NCBI RefSeq assembly: GCF_000237925.1
Contig: NC_031497.1
Span: forward strand, 24,528,178 to 24,592,177
From: Schistosoma mansoni
Taxonomy: Eukaryota > Platyhelminthes > Trematoda > Strigeidida > Schistosomatidae
Length of the DNA: 64,000 nucleotides
Direction: 5' to 3'
The notes beneath the pieces were generated by a model, which worked only from the letters and a program-made list of their open reading frames with translations, did not search any database and was not told the DNA's origin. Within the stretch, counting starts at the first letter, position 1. Every line of letters begins with the position of its first letter. Position numbers and translations under genes: made by a program. Positions 12,101-19,500 of the stretch are shown here, in pieces.

Positions 12101-12938
12101 TTTAATCGCGAAGCCGATAATGTACAGAACGACAATGGAAGCTTCGCAATTAAACCATCTAGCTCCGAAAACTCAACAAAAACACTACTACAATATACAA
12201 ATGTTTGAGTGTTTTTTGAAAAGATTTTTATATTTGGAGCAAACCATTCAATTGATTCATGATCTCAACTGTTAAAATTACTATAATATCTACAAAACCC
12301 CTTCTGGTATTAATCAACATATGCTCACTAGTGACCGGCTTCAAGAGGTATTTCCTGGAGTTCTAGTGAGAAGCAATGACCAGTGGAGTTCAAGCAGGTC
12401 TGTTGTGAGATAGTGACTCACTGAAGAAATTGGTGGATGTGTCGTTCAATTTCGGTTGAAGTTAGACATTAACACCATCGGATGCCGGCTCAGTCGTCTA
12501 GTGGTTAAGCGCTTGCGCGCAAAACTGATAGGTCCTGGGTTCGAATCTCGCGAGGCGGGACCGTGGATGCGCACTGATGAGGAGTCCCATACTAGGACGA
12601 AACGGCCGTCCAGTGCTTCCAGGTTTTCCATGGTGGTCTAGCTTCAATTGATTCATGATCTCAACTGTTTTAACTAAACATATATTTTTACTTCCTAATT
12701 AAATCGGCTAGATAAAATAAACATTTAATATATTTATCAAGACTGACTTTGCTTACTTAGATAGCTCAACACAGAAATTATTTGTATCAGACCAGCATCC
12801 AGAGAGAATTTTGGAGCACTGAGTTTTAAGATGACCGACTATACTTTTTGTTATTTCGTCAACTGTCAATGGAATAGAATCTGGGCATGGAACACCGTCT
12901 TGGTCATCACTAGATAGTGTAAACTTGACTGCAGACAT
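65..12938 (-). CDS. Choline/ethanolamine kinase, five exons, 3' end beyond window
   Basis: Cytosolic kinase that phosphorylates choline and/or ethanolamine with ATP, the first step of the CDP-choline/ethanolamine (Kennedy) pathway. Exons on the minus strand: 12938-12757, 9424-9196, 6427-6102, 4639-4572 and 152-65. All junctions are GT-AG and the phases agree (2, 0, 2, 1, 2). The translation carries family landmarks in order: SCGLSN near residue 62, EPRKVLIRVYGE in exon 2, ESRPLTTQELP across exons 2/3, the phosphotransferase motif FCHNDFQENN (catalytic Asp about residue 265) and the choline-kinase motif IDFEYSGYNYR (Mg-binding Asp about 289). About 298 codons are present; roughly 100 C-terminal residues should lie left of position 65. 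The start ATG at 12936-12938 is chosen because the exon runs open into upstream sequence without an obvious acceptor; it agrees with the short N-terminus of the family. Choline versus ethanolamine preference cannot be read from the sequence. Introns hold SINEs and LINEs. Confidence 0.92.
191..350 (+). repeat. Fragment of the ~510 bp non-autonomous repeat (5' part)
   Basis: Shares wording with the start of the copies at 38391 and 44806 (aagag/gcc..tgc..ggcc, then the 'cctaatcactgcct' stretch). Old and truncated; lies in the choline kinase intron between exons 4 and 5. Confidence 0.55.
740..1020 (+). repeat. Possible tRNA-like SINE remnant (family C)
   Basis: A stretch with 'gttggtactcgtcaacaagg' and a B-box-like 'ggggttcaagctc' resembles the better copy at about 59390-59500. 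Highly diverged; the boundaries are guesses. Intronic. The rest of the intron (1020-2050) shows only AT-rich sequence and a short TTATG microsatellite near 1511. Confidence 0.35.
2062..2240 (+). repeat. SINE-B (hammerhead SINE), old degenerate copy
   Basis: Contains the family's tRNA-like part (gaagttagac..ggttaagcg..gggtttgatcgcc) followed by a decayed hammerhead (gcacactgctaacgag..aaaacgaaacacatcc..gtgcttccaggttt). Both stem II and the core are mutated, so it is unlikely to be active. It sits in the choline kinase intron, antisense to the gene. Confidence 0.7.
2690..3600 (+). repeat. Interspersed repeat R1, two adjacent partial copies
   Basis: 2690-2960 and 3118-3600 both carry the R1 wording: a 'gttgccatacc..cattag' head, (agtagt)-rich middle, and in the second copy a 'gtgccattgtgataaattcgaa' block and 'cgtcgaggtaggc' tail. 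Other copies: 8830-9020 (-), 32030-32870, 34440-34560, 56930-57440, 61640-61860. No protein or ribozyme seen. The class is unknown to me. Confidence 0.6.
4138..4386 (-). repeat. SINE-B copy, minus orientation, with hammerhead at 4209-4254
   Basis: Read on the minus strand it has the leader (ttggttgaagttagacattaac), a tRNA-like A/B-box region ending in a B box (ggattcgaatttcgcg), the hammerhead, and the 3' part (ttccatggtggtctagcttc) with a (TTA)n tail. The hammerhead keeps CTGAGGA and a 4-bp stem II, but the base after GAAA is T and stem I has a G.U pair. It is joined head-to-head to the partial copy at 4388. Confidence 0.85.
4388..4520 (+). repeat. SINE-B 3' half, plus orientation
   Basis: Starts inside the hammerhead (aataggacgaaacggccgtc), continues through the 3' part and ends with an ATT-rich tail near 4510-4520. 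It mirrors the copy at 4138-4386, so the locus is a foldback. It lies just downstream (in gene direction) of choline kinase exon 4. Confidence 0.8.
4521..4571. other. Intron sequence between SINE tail and exon 4 donor
   Basis: AT-rich with no recognisable element; contains the donor GTAGGT (minus strand) at 4566-4571. Confidence 0.5.
4572..4639 (-). CDS. Choline kinase exon 4 (catalytic CHND motif)
   Basis: A 68 nt exon. It reads EKFEVHYAEVFPIVFCHNDF, then QE and one base of the next codon. CHND is the phosphotransferase catalytic loop (Brenner motif). Acceptor TTATTCAG, donor GTAGGT; phases join exon 3 (phase 2) and exon 5 (phase 1). Confidence 0.92.
5804..5930 (+). repeat. SINE-B, 5'-truncated copy with an intact hammerhead
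   Basis: Begins only a few bases before the ribozyme (ctggatgcgcactg) and runs through the 3' part to 'gtgaaaatacc'. The tRNA-like promoter part is missing, so it could be transcribed only from elsewhere. Antisense to the choline kinase intron it sits in. Confidence 0.88.
5812..5857 (+). ncRNA. Hammerhead ribozyme, type I, all core residues present
   Basis: Read directly: stem I GCACTG (5812-5817) pairs perfectly with CAGTGC (5852-5857); core CTGAGGA (5818-5824); stem II GTCC (5825-5828) / GGAC (5836-5839) closing a 7-nt loop; GAAA (5840-5843) then C; a minimal self-complementary stem III (CGGCCG); cleavage triplet GTC ending at 5851. These are all the conserved hammerhead positions. Such tiny stem III forms (as in Sm-alpha and newt satellite ribozymes) are known to work poorly as monomers and better as dimers. 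Activity here is inferred from sequence only. Confidence 0.85.
6102..6427 (-). CDS. Choline kinase exon 3
   Basis: 326 nt, acceptor TTTTCAG, donor GTAAAT. Begins SRPLTTQELP and continues through HMASFHKLSMPFSKTP, the family's conserved helix and loop (human paralogues have MAxFHxMxMPFxKEP). The Ser-rich central part (TPEHLHRPSPNFSS) is a lineage-specific linker. Confidence 0.95.
6785..8830 (+). mobile_element. RTE-like LINE, internally deleted, interrupted by a solo LTR
   Basis: The 5' UTR (6785-7430) resembles the intronic copy at 37228. The ORF opens at MANDSSARNTVPG (about 7438); KLHIGAFNVRT (from 7495) is the start of an AP-endonuclease domain. It then jumps to RT blocks: PEVFKYGG (7563), PIYKKGLKSSCDNHRGISL (about 7678), QAGFRPGRGCIEHIF (7810-7854), CPLSPFLFN and SEYADDKVLFDEDG (about 8100-8145), then RFSPSKCK (8560) and the 3' motif QWLETLGDMAQNRSQWR (about 8740-8790). 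Most of the endonuclease and parts of the RT are missing and several stops interrupt it: a dead 5'-complete copy. It lies in intron 2 of choline kinase. Confidence 0.85.
8181..8534 (-). mobile_element. Solo LTR (354 bp) inside the LINE
   Basis: On the minus strand it begins TGTAAGGACG and ends ATATAACA, with a TATA-like actataaata and a polyadenylation-like aataaa in the usual order. It is flanked by a 5-bp duplication TTAAC (8176-8180 and 8535-8539). Without it the LINE reads straight on (ALI then NNVRIF). It is an LTR-retrotransposon fossil reduced to a single LTR and is younger than the LINE it interrupts. Confidence 0.82.
8831..9020 (-). repeat. R1 repeat fragment, minus orientation
   Basis: The reverse complement matches the head of R1 (caagttgccatatc..agcacaacaaaatcaacac..). 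It directly abuts the LINE 3' end. 9020-9195 shows nothing further before the exon. Confidence 0.55.
9196..9424 (-). CDS. Choline kinase exon 2
   Basis: 229 nt, acceptor ..TTTTAG, donor GTAAAA. Encodes the N-lobe: SCGLSNYLYIGYL (nucleotide-binding loop region), RKVLIRVYGE (the conserved beta strand with the ATP-contacting residues) and KIGPKLHGVFPGGRIEEYIE, all typical of choline kinases. Confidence 0.93.
9955..10370 (-). repeat. Sm-alpha-type SINE with decayed hammerhead
   Basis: Minus strand, 5' to 3': an Sm-alpha head (ttagtattgtttgtttgaat) at 10370-10300, a spacer, the same head in inverted orientation at 10230-10167, a tRNA-like RNA polymerase III promoter (A box TAGCTGAGTGG at 10114-10104, B box GGTTCGAGTCC at 10070-10060), and a hammerhead remnant at about 10030-9975. 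The ribozyme keeps GAAAC and the GTC cleavage site, but its core reads CTGAAAA instead of CTGANGA, losing the catalytic G8, so it should be inactive. Intronic in choline kinase, same strand as the gene. Confidence 0.85.
10385..10562 (+). mobile_element. LINE 3'-end fragment ending in a GTAA microsatellite
   Basis: Near-identical in wording to 58138-58322. It encodes a piece like [11 protein letters not shown] / [17 protein letters not shown], the C-terminal tail of an RTE-type ORF, and ends 'aacaggcatacgtaagtaag'. 5'-truncated. Confidence 0.75.
10570..11300. other. Intronic AT-rich sequence, nothing recognised
   Basis: No ORF, RNA or repeat I can name. A short ttatg microsatellite lies near 10925-10940. 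Confidence 0.4.
11312..11835 (-). repeat. ~510 bp non-autonomous repeat, minus orientation
   Basis: The reverse complement starts near 'tacttccgagaatggggaga', carries the block 'aaccgggttggtggacacgg' and ends in the tail 'gtaccaatatttatgtgtat' plus (TAAA)n. It matches copies at 30422, 38391 and 44806. Intron 1 of choline kinase; a long open frame of 131 codons across it is not conserved between copies. Confidence 0.8.
12249..12673 (+). repeat. SINE-B, permuted full unit with repeated 3'-tail segment
   Basis: The most complete SINE-B in the window. A 3'-tail segment (12249-12305, 'caattgattcatgatctcaa'..'aaaccccttctgg') comes first, directly followed by the 5' head (catatgctcactagtgacc), leader, tRNA-like part (ggctcagtcgtctagtggtt; B box ggttcgaatct), hammerhead (12571-12616) and 3' part ending again in the same 25 bases at 12645. 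Unit period is about 396 bp. Confidence 0.85.
12571..12616 (+). ncRNA. Hammerhead ribozyme, one core change
   Basis: Stem I GCACTG/CAGTGC and stem II GTCC/GGAC are intact, as are GAAAC and the GTC site, but the first core base is A (ATGAGGA for CTGAGGA). C3 is essential and pairs with G8, so activity is doubtful. An overlapping CTGATGA exists but is out of register with stem II. Confidence 0.75.
12757..12938 (-). CDS. Choline kinase exon 1 (N-terminus, 60 codons + 2 nt)
   Basis: Starts MSAVKFTLSS and ends GCWSDTNNFCVELS plus AA before the donor GTAAGC. The stretch around CSKILSGCW corresponds to the conserved helix ahead of the GGLSN loop in choline kinases. This is the least conserved part, so the exact start is less sure than the rest. 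Confidence 0.75.
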
Positions 12939-13150
12939 AGAATCCAATTAAAACACGAAATGATGAATTTGAAACTTTAACGTTGTAGATATGGAGGACG
13001 TTGAAGATGAATATAATTAACCTATGTAAGTTGTAGTAAGAAACATTGAAACAGTTATTCACATTAGCTAGAAAATGACATGAACTGAGGACTATTTCGA
13101 GTATTATGCTTTTCATCGGGATTAGTAAACGTAAATTATTATCAACCAAA
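12939..13150 (-). promoter_or_regulatory. Choline kinase 5' flank containing a repeated ~80 bp segment
   Basis: 12955-13035 is nearly the same as 25085-25165 (both contain 'atgaatataattaacctatg'). The presumed 5' UTR/promoter of the kinase therefore overlaps a dispersed repeat. No TATA box or spliced-leader acceptor can be called with confidence. Confidence 0.35.
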
Positions 13151-14299
13151 ATACTGCTTAAAATCAGCTACACAGACCAATGAACATACAAGTCACTCAC
13201 AACATCCTGATATGAAATTGTGAAACTTCGGATTGAATCGCTAATACCTCAATAAAACCATTCGACAATTGGATAAATGTAAAGGAAATGTTAGCTTCCT
13301 CAATCACACATAAAACAGTGAAACAGTGTTAGAAAATTCGGAAGTTACTTCAAAGTATGGTACGGAAAAATCGACAAAACCTTTAAATGTAATCAAGTAA
13401 AGTTTTTAGTTGTTAGCCAAAATAATCTAGTCAACAGATGAGAGACGAGTGAAGTGACTGACAATGAATAAATCAATATACATATTTTGGGATAATAAAA
13501 CACTTAGATTACATTAATAAAATACAACGGTTGTAAAAAACAATAACTAATAAGTGTTTTGCCTGAATAATAGTGCTGAGGTGATATGACTTTTGGTATG
13601 CAATAGTTTGCTATCAATACAGCTCAATAGGAACCAGATGAGTTAAGGTCAATACAGCGTTTTCTGCAGCAAATAGTCTTCGACATTTATTACCGATGGG
13701 TGGTTTGTATTTCACAAAAACGGAAGATATACAAAATACTAACCATTACCAAACTGATTATATGGACCAAATCAATAAAAAGTAGGCTCAACATGAATAT
13801 ACATCCAATCCTGTTTATGATAAATCTCAGACCCCTTTCTTCAACAACTTTTTTGACACAGAAAACACTGTCTTATAATCTGATATTGAGATCTGCTGTA
13901 TCTTTATAAATAAAACCATTATTGTTATATTATAGATTTTCAAGGATTTTTTCGTGCCGATTATTTTTACATTGGAAAAGGTTAGTAGGAAATGCTTATC
14001 GGCAGTTACAAGCACAATTTGATCAGATAGACAATAAGCTTTCGGATCGATTGCCGATTTGATGGTTCATTTGCTCATATAATATCCAGACAAACGCTTA
14101 GTGCTTTTGATTCATTATATTTTTTAAAGACTGCGAAATTTGACTTTCACAAAACAAAGTTGAGAAAGAAACAAGAGTGCATAGCGTCGTTGAACAGTTT
14201 TAAAATGTGCAAGAGTAAAAGATTGGGAACATGACTTTCTAGATTGCATACAACAGTAGTAGTTGAGATTATATCAACTCTGGTACAAAATTAATCAGT
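13151..14299. other. Intergenic, no gene seen
   Basis: AT-rich DNA between the kinase start and the LINE at 14312. The short open frames here have no recognisable domain. Confidence 0.45.
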
Positions 14300-14311
14300 C
14301 AGGGTTTGTAT

Positions 14312-14898
14312 GGGCCCAGCACGCTTTGTATAAGGATTGCTGACATCCAGTGGCAACACCATGTTAGTAATGCAGAGGTTCGGCACCGTGTGTTCGGGCG
14401 CAGAGACGATAATTCAATTGGTGTCGCCATCTTGAAACACCGACTTCGGTGGCTTGGACATGTTTTACGAATGTCGTCCCAGAGACTTCCACGTCGTGCA
14501 TTATTTGCCGACCCTGGGACTGGTTGGAAAAAGCGGAGAGGAGGTCAGTGTATGACATGGTGTCGTGGCATGAAAGAAAGCTGCAAAGGGCTAGCTTCTG
14601 TTGGTCCTTCACGACTCCCTGGCTGGGGTCCGAGAGATGGTGCAACACAGTGGCTAGAGACGTTATCAGATATGGCTCAGAATAGAAGCCAGTGGCGATC
14701 CTGCTGCAACCTTCTTTTACTTTCTTCATAAAGAGTGGTTCTAACTTTCTTAACTGAAAGAGTTTTCTGGTTGTACATTTTAGTCCGCCTTATCTTTTCA
14801 TCCTTTCTCTTCCTACTTTCATTATTTTGTGTGGCGCATATGTATCTGGTGCCCTTTTGTACCAATATATATGTTTAAATAAAATAATAAAATAAATA
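14312..14898 (+). mobile_element. RTE-like LINE, 5'-truncated insertion with 12-bp target duplication
   Basis: Encodes the C-terminal part of an RTE-type ORF: ADIQWQHHVSNAEVRHRVFG, LKHRLRWLGHVLRMSSQRLP, then QWLETLSDMAQNRSQWR and a stop at 14729. The 3' UTR ends 'gtaccaatatatatgtttaa' with an AATAAA-rich tail. Target duplication cagggtttgtat at 14300-14311 and 14899-14910 fixes both ends. The 141-codon frame is open, so the insertion is fairly young, but it is only the last ~15% of a LINE and cannot act on its own. Confidence 0.92.
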
Positions 14899-14910
14899 CA
14901 GGGTTTGTAT

Positions 14911-16150
14911 ACATCTCCATTCAATAAAGAAAACAAGACTTGTTGGAACCAAGATTGAACGTATTGATATCAGCAGCTGATGTCAAAAATGTGTACAAGA
15001 CTAGCTCTCTTTGAATTCATTACTTAGGCTTCAATCAACCTATAATATGCACTGAAATTATCGTGAGTGGTTAAAGAAGTCATGAACCTAAGGGGGATGA
15101 TGCACATAATCTGACCACAATTGCCGTTGAAACCAAATTTCGAACCGGACTAAGTTTAAAGCCAGTTCCCGGGAAACTAGGTGAACACTAGCTACAGTAA
15201 CAAGACATCACAAAAGTGTAGAGTAAAGCCCTCTGTGGCTTCACAAAAGGCATCACAGAGTCGTCACCTTCGAACATATGTTTCACACACATACTTCCCT
15301 TTATTATCTTAAAGAGAGCAAGAACGAAGATTGGTGCAGGATAATATGAATTTATTTTATTTTGTTCTCATCAGCTGCTTACAACTTATACATACGAAGG
15401 CGATTAAAGATGAATATATGTATCATAATGTAGCGAAGATTTTAATAGAGTTAATAAGGTTATAAAAATCTTGCTTCAGAAAAATAAAGTTTCGGAGGGA
15501 AAGTTCCGGAACATTGGAATAGTGATTATAACTCATAGAATTAACAAATATTGGATGGTTGTGCAATGAAACAACTGAAGATAGATTAATGGTAAGAACA
15601 AATACTTGAACACCGCCGCAACAATCGTTGCGGTAGATGACCGATGACATTCGCAAAATGATATTCTGTAAAACATTGATGGAACCTTATGGAATATTAA
15701 CCTTCACACTAATAAGTACAACGCCAAGTCCTATCGGGTTGAGCTAGTACTCCAAGTTACAACTGCGCCACTTAAACACCATAATTAACCAGAAAATCAG
15801 GTCTGTGGTTAACGATACGCATGTCCTCAGGCTGAAGCAACCGCAAAACACTTGTCAATATCGGGGTAGGATTACTTTTGCGGAGACAACTGTAAAATAG
15901 CTGGATTCATTTACACACTGGCTTAATTACGAGGGTTCCGTGGGGCAATTTTAACTGGAATTTATTTCTGAAGTCTTAATGTGGTTGACAACTTGGGTTC
16001 AGAAGGAAACTAGCGTACACAGAACGTCACTTGATCGGCACTTTACATTTGATCCTGATATAGATATGCTACCAGAAGCGATGTGTTGACAAACTGACTC
16101 ATAATTAATCGAATTCTCGCTTATTTAGAATACGTAAATGACCCCGTTGG
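14911..16150. other. Intergenic, no gene seen
   Basis: No exon or element could be supported. Some old repeat wording (ggaaactaggtgaacactag) but no boundaries. Confidence 0.4.
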
Positions 16151-16179
16151 AAGATCTTGGATCACCTGAGCACGCTTAG

Positions 16180-16530
16180 CAACAATTCAAGACTGGTTAG
16201 AATACGTTTCTCTCCTTTCAAGTACAGCGTTGCCTTATGGTTGATTTTTGATGAAAAGTGTTGACTACTTCACCTATCGCACAATCCTCACAAGCCCTCG
16301 TGGATTGGTGGTTAACGAAGTTTTGGAATAAATACGAGTCTTACATAGGTTGCTTTAGCTTGCGCTACCTATGGTAAAGTAGATTTATCTAATATGCTTG
16401 TAAGAGATCGCTTCATATAAAGCACTACTCAGTATCTCTCCATGACCATGAGACGAAGGTAGAGGACCTGTGTAAGGCAAAAGAGTTTGATCACAGGTGT
16501 CGTATCGTAAATTCCACTTTTCCAATTAGA
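16180..16530 (+). mobile_element. Very old RTE-like LINE remnant
   Basis: Conceptual pieces in different frames resemble the finger/C-terminal region of RTE LINEs: VDYFTYRTILTSPRGLVVNE, then ETKVEDLCKAKEFDHRCR (compare CETWPxRVEDxRRLxVFDHRC). Many frame changes; boundaries approximate. Confidence 0.6.
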
Positions 16531-16559
16531 TAGCTTTTAATGACAGTGGATATTGATAC

Positions 16560-19500
16560 TCATTTCGGTTATTACGTTGTTGATTTTCAATGTAAATATG
16601 ATAGTTTGGAGTTAGTCTAGTACATGTTATTTTCTGGTACCATGTAGCTCTTTTATAGTTTCAACAGAAAGAACAGGGTTAAAATATCATGACTGTTCGG
16701 TAGTAAGGTTAATAAGTATCATAGTGGTTTGGAAGCATGAGCGACTGTAAATTTTTACTCATATTGAGCTTAAATATTATTAAATTTGAAAAATGGAAAA
16801 CTTCACATCCCATATTTCGTCTAGAATAGAATTGTAGGTAAAAAAAACATTTGGTTAGCTTTTCTTTAGACAATATCGAAACTTTGATGGCTTTCAGGTG
16901 ATATATGTAGGTGCATGATAAGAATAAGTATATACTTATTATACATTACACATGTGTATAATGTAACAGCTTAGTAATTATATAGTTGGTTTGTGTATCT
17001 ATATAATCACCTACCTTTACTGGTAATTACCTGTGACATATATTAAGACATCAAACAAAGAGTAACACAACATTCTAAAGTCGGTTCCTCAGATTTACAA
17101 TACAAGTGGGTACTTATTACTTCAATCTCCAAGTTGTACAGCAATCGGTGTAGAATATAGGGCACAATTAAGTGTATTGATATAAAGCGTAAGTAAGGAA
17201 GTGGACTCAAAAAATAACTAACCCGTTAGTTCAACGAATGGAGTAGAACCATGTGACAAAACGTTTAAATAACCATAAATACTGAGAACAACCTTGAAGG
17301 GTCGAAGAACATCTAAGTCCACAGATTCAAACTTCAAACTTCTCTGAACAGACTCAGCTGACTATTATCTCTTGAAGTCTGCATCTGGGTAGTAATAGAG
17401 CGTCCTTCACTGTGTGAATACATAATGTTTGTTATACTGCTCCTGAAAATGTAGAGCAGAACAAGTTATCTGAAAATAGTAGAAGTGATCCTGAGGTAAT
17501 ATTTGGATTAGTCACTTTATGGACCAGCGAGACTAAATTAAACATCTGAGCTTCTAAGAAGACTCCGCAGAAGATATCGTTTTGAAAAGAGACCTTAAGA
17601 ATGAAAATGCTTTGTTAACAGAAGCATGTAGGTGGGAAGAGGTGCCTAAATTATATTGTAAGGTCAGTGAAATGGCACTGAGCCCTAGCCAAATCATCCG
17701 GCAGTTGAGTATCTGAATATCGAACAGATCATCAATCCCTGTTAAAGCGCATCAGTTAGTCATACTCCATGGACTCCATGGTGGTCTCATTAAAATCTCT
17801 GTACTCATTCTTACTAATATATTTACATAATCACGCTCTTTGTGTTATACAGTCTTCGAAGCAGACATAGTACTTTAATACGTCGAGTAGGGTAAACCAC
17901 GGTAGATGCTGAACGCGAACTGTGACTTCGAAGTTAGTTTGTTCGTTACACCGTTCCCGTCTAACTCGAGTAGGCCTACAATCAATCGACATAGATCATC
18001 AACGTTGATGGTCTACAATATCGCTTGAATTATGTCATCCTCTAATCCTCTAGAATGCAAGGGTAAAAGAACTGTGACCATATTTGTCCACTAGTATTCT
18101 CACCCTGATATTGCTGGGAATGAGGGGGCATATGTACCGGTAAATAAATCTCCAGAATAAATAGTTCTGAAATTTTCCAACATTGATGCATATCTCATTA
18201 GTTTTACTGGACACACCTAGCTGAAGGTGCTCGGTCACGTACCCGGACTAGATCACGAGTGAGTACGTAGTTCTATGAACCATGTGCAACTATTAGCCAA
18301 CTCAGACTAGACCCTTCCTGATACATCGACAGCCTTCCAAATATATCTTCGATCTTCTTCATTTGTGACTTCTAATTCGACTAGGTTGGTTTACTCAGAT
18401 TATGAAGGTGTTACTGGTAAGGGAGTTGTCAAAATACGAACACCTGTAGCATCTTTATGTCTTTGTGTACAGCCACATATCTCAGTCAAGTCTCTTTAAA
18501 GAGGTAAGCTCTTATTTCAACTTTTAAAACAAGCAGGGTATGGAGGAGCCTACTAGTCTAGTGATCTAGATAAATTGTTGATATTTGATATGAAGAGAAG
18601 TGGTCTAAGAATTAAACTTTTTGGCAACCCACTTGTCCTTGAAAAACAATTAAACATGACATAGTAGATGCCTATCGCTGGTTGTTTCCGCATATATGTA
18701 GTCTAAAAACGACTCTATCAGGCACCCATCTATCTCAGTTACAGACGCGGAATCTAATTCTAATTGTTCAACAAATCTGAGAGGTTATTTCGGACAGGCT
18801 AGTAGTGCACTACTGAAAGAGGTCAACTGTTCTAGACCTTTAAAAAGTCTTTATTACATCATCTACATAAGGAAAAACCTCGCCATGAATCAGACAATAG
18901 TTTTCTGGTTGATAGTTTTGTAGACAATTGAGTATAACTCGTCTTACGATGTCCGTTATTTTGGAACGAAAGTAAATGGGTTAGTGATTGGAAGTTTCCA
19001 TCATGCTGCTCATATTGTTTACGGACGTCAATATTCCCTTTTTCCAGTCATAAGGTGGCTAAAGAGCGTTTAAAGAAAACAACAGTCGTTTGTGCCGTTG
19101 TAGAGACGCACTTACTCCTGATGAGTTTCCCGATGCTAAACTTTGGCCAAGAGGGAAACCTAGAGGGTTTGGCATATGACCAGCTACGAGATATGTATCG
19201 ATAGACAGACTGGAAGGAATATCTCACTTCAACGGTGTTGTATTCGCTCGATGTCCTTCAGAGTCCAACTCCAATAGTATGGGGATCAATTCTTCGGAAG
19301 TTTTTACACAATAGGTTCCACTCTATGAGCAGTTCGGCTAACACTGTCCCTAGCGACCTTAACTTATTTGAATAATATCTAGCATGAACAGTGGTAAACC
19401 TGACTGACATGTTTTAGTAATCATTGTTTTGTTGTTTCGTGCTCTCTGTTTTCATTTTACCTTCTCAAAATGTAGATAATTATCAATAATTAGTTGCCGC

